DNA of 64,000 nt from Arthrobacter sp. 131MFCol6.1 (lineage in GTDB: Bacteria > Actinomycetota > Actinomycetes > Actinomycetales > Micrococcaceae). Numbering within the stretch: position 1 is the first letter of the stretch; every line of letters begins with the position of its first letter. The notes below the pieces were generated by a model. That model was not told the DNA's origin. It searched no databases and saw only the letters and a program-made list of their open reading frames with translations. The stretch spans positions 1 through 64,000 of the forward strand of contig NZ_KB895556.1 of assembly GCF_000374925.1 (NCBI RefSeq), given 5' to 3'. Both the position numbers and the translations under genes were made by a program. Shown here piece by piece: positions 63,434 to 64,000 of this stretch.

Positions 63434-64000
63434 CTACTGTCCCGCGCTAGCGGACTCGATGGACTTCTGCATGTCGGACAGGGCCGCGTCTACGGTCTTC
63501 TCGCCCTTGATGGCCGAGTACGCGTTTTCCTGGATGGCCTTGGTGACGGCCGGGTAGAACGGGGTGACCGGGCGCGGCACGGCGTTCTCGATCGAGGTCT
63601 TCAGGACCGGCAGGTACGGCAGCTTGGCGACGAGTTCCTTGTCGTCGTAGAGCTTGCCGAGCACCGGTGCGAGCGAACCCTGCGTGGCGAAGAACTTCTG
63701 GGTCTCTTCGGTGGTGAGGAACTTCAGGAAGTCCACTGCGGTGGCCTTGTTCTTGGAGTAGACGCTGATCGCGGCGCTGTGGCCGCCGAGGGACGAAGCG
63801 CCCGGACCGTCCTTGCCGGGGAGTGCGGTCATGCCCAGGACGTCCTTGACCTTCGAGGAACCTTCGGTGGTGGCCAGGTTGTAGACGTAGGGCCAGTTGC
63901 GCAGGAACAGCAGCTTGCCGTCCTGGAACGCCTGGCGGCTTTCCTCTTCCTGGAACGTGATGGCTTCCTTCGGGATTGCGCCGTCTGCGTAGGCCTTGGT
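63434..64000 (-). CDS. extracellular sugar-binding protein, N-terminal part missing
   Basis: The last 188 codons of a family-1 solute-binding protein; the gene continues off the right edge. FQDGKLLFLRNWPYVYNLAT and GGHSAAISVYSKNKATAVDF are typical of the trehalose/maltose-type binding proteins. Leads the operon that includes the two permeases; no ATPase is in the window, so a shared MsiK-type ATPase is likely. Confidence 0.85.
   Translation of the reverse strand, partial: TKAYADGAIPKEAITFQEEESRQAFQDGKLLFLRNWPYVYNLATTEGSSKVKDVLGMTALPGKDGPGASSLGGHSAAISVYSKNKATAVDFLKFLTTEETQKFFATQGSLAPVLGKLYDDKELVAKLPYLPVLKTSIENAVPRPVTPFYPAVTKAIQENAYSAIKGEKTVDAALSDMQKSIESASAGQ

Overview
The window is high-GC (roughly 65-70 %) chromosomal DNA with dense, short-spaced operons, many GTG starts and ATGA/GTGA stop-start overlaps. 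Gene content (several LacI regulators, a glucuronate catabolic set, kdp genes, a CYP102-type self-sufficient P450, mmsAB) points to an actinobacterium of the Micrococcaceae, most likely Arthrobacter/Pseudarthrobacter. I see no rRNA, tRNA, CRISPR array, prophage or insertion sequence.

Region 1 (1-19.0 kb) is a sugar/uronate catabolic island. Beta-glucuronidase, a GPH-type symporter and D-mannonate dehydratase form one operon; glucuronate isomerase and fructuronate reductase form a second. Together they take a glucuronide to 2-keto-3-deoxygluconate. A third operon encodes a family-5 solute-binding lipoprotein, a peptide/oligosaccharide-type ABC transporter (with a permease-ATPase fusion), a TIM-barrel isomerase and a Gfo/Idh oxidoreductase. 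A fourth holds another isomerase and Gfo/Idh pair. Two LacI regulators lie in the island. All four operons carry a nearly identical palindrome (TGGCAACCGGTTGCCA-like), each with a third half-site one helical turn away, so they look like one regulon.

Region 2 (19.1-31.1 kb) holds nadE, an NADP-dependent oxidoreductase, an IclR regulator divergent from a 3-oxoacid CoA-transferase/thiolase operon, a zinc alcohol dehydrogenase, a rifampin-phosphotransferase-like enzyme, an alpha/beta hydrolase and a cold-shock gene. Two 68-bp copies of a repeat with inverted ends and one 69-nt hairpin of different sequence lie between genes.

Region 3 (31.1-45.5 kb) is a potassium island. Two nearly identical 658-residue APC-type permeases point away from each other, followed by an undescribed 39-residue membrane ORF, kdpF, kdpA, kdpB, kdpC, kdpD, kdpE and a PAS-GAF-GGDEF protein. 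A direct-repeat box (TTAAG-N6-TCARG) occurs four times: once before each permease and twice before the kdp operon. In three of the four a -10-like hexamer starts exactly 37 bp downstream. This suggests that the permeases belong to a KdpE regulon and move K+.

Region 4 (45.5-64 kb) holds acyl-CoA dehydrogenase, acyl-CoA synthetase and MarR genes; a compositionally odd zinc metallopeptidase; a CYP102-like P450-reductase fusion; the valine-degradation operon mmsA / 3-hydroxyisobutyryl-CoA hydrolase / mmsB / enoyl-CoA hydratase; xthA; a conserved unknown; and a LacI-linked sugar ABC transporter that runs off the right edge. The acyl-CoA and mmsA promoters share a 13-bp motif next to Crp-like half-palindromes.
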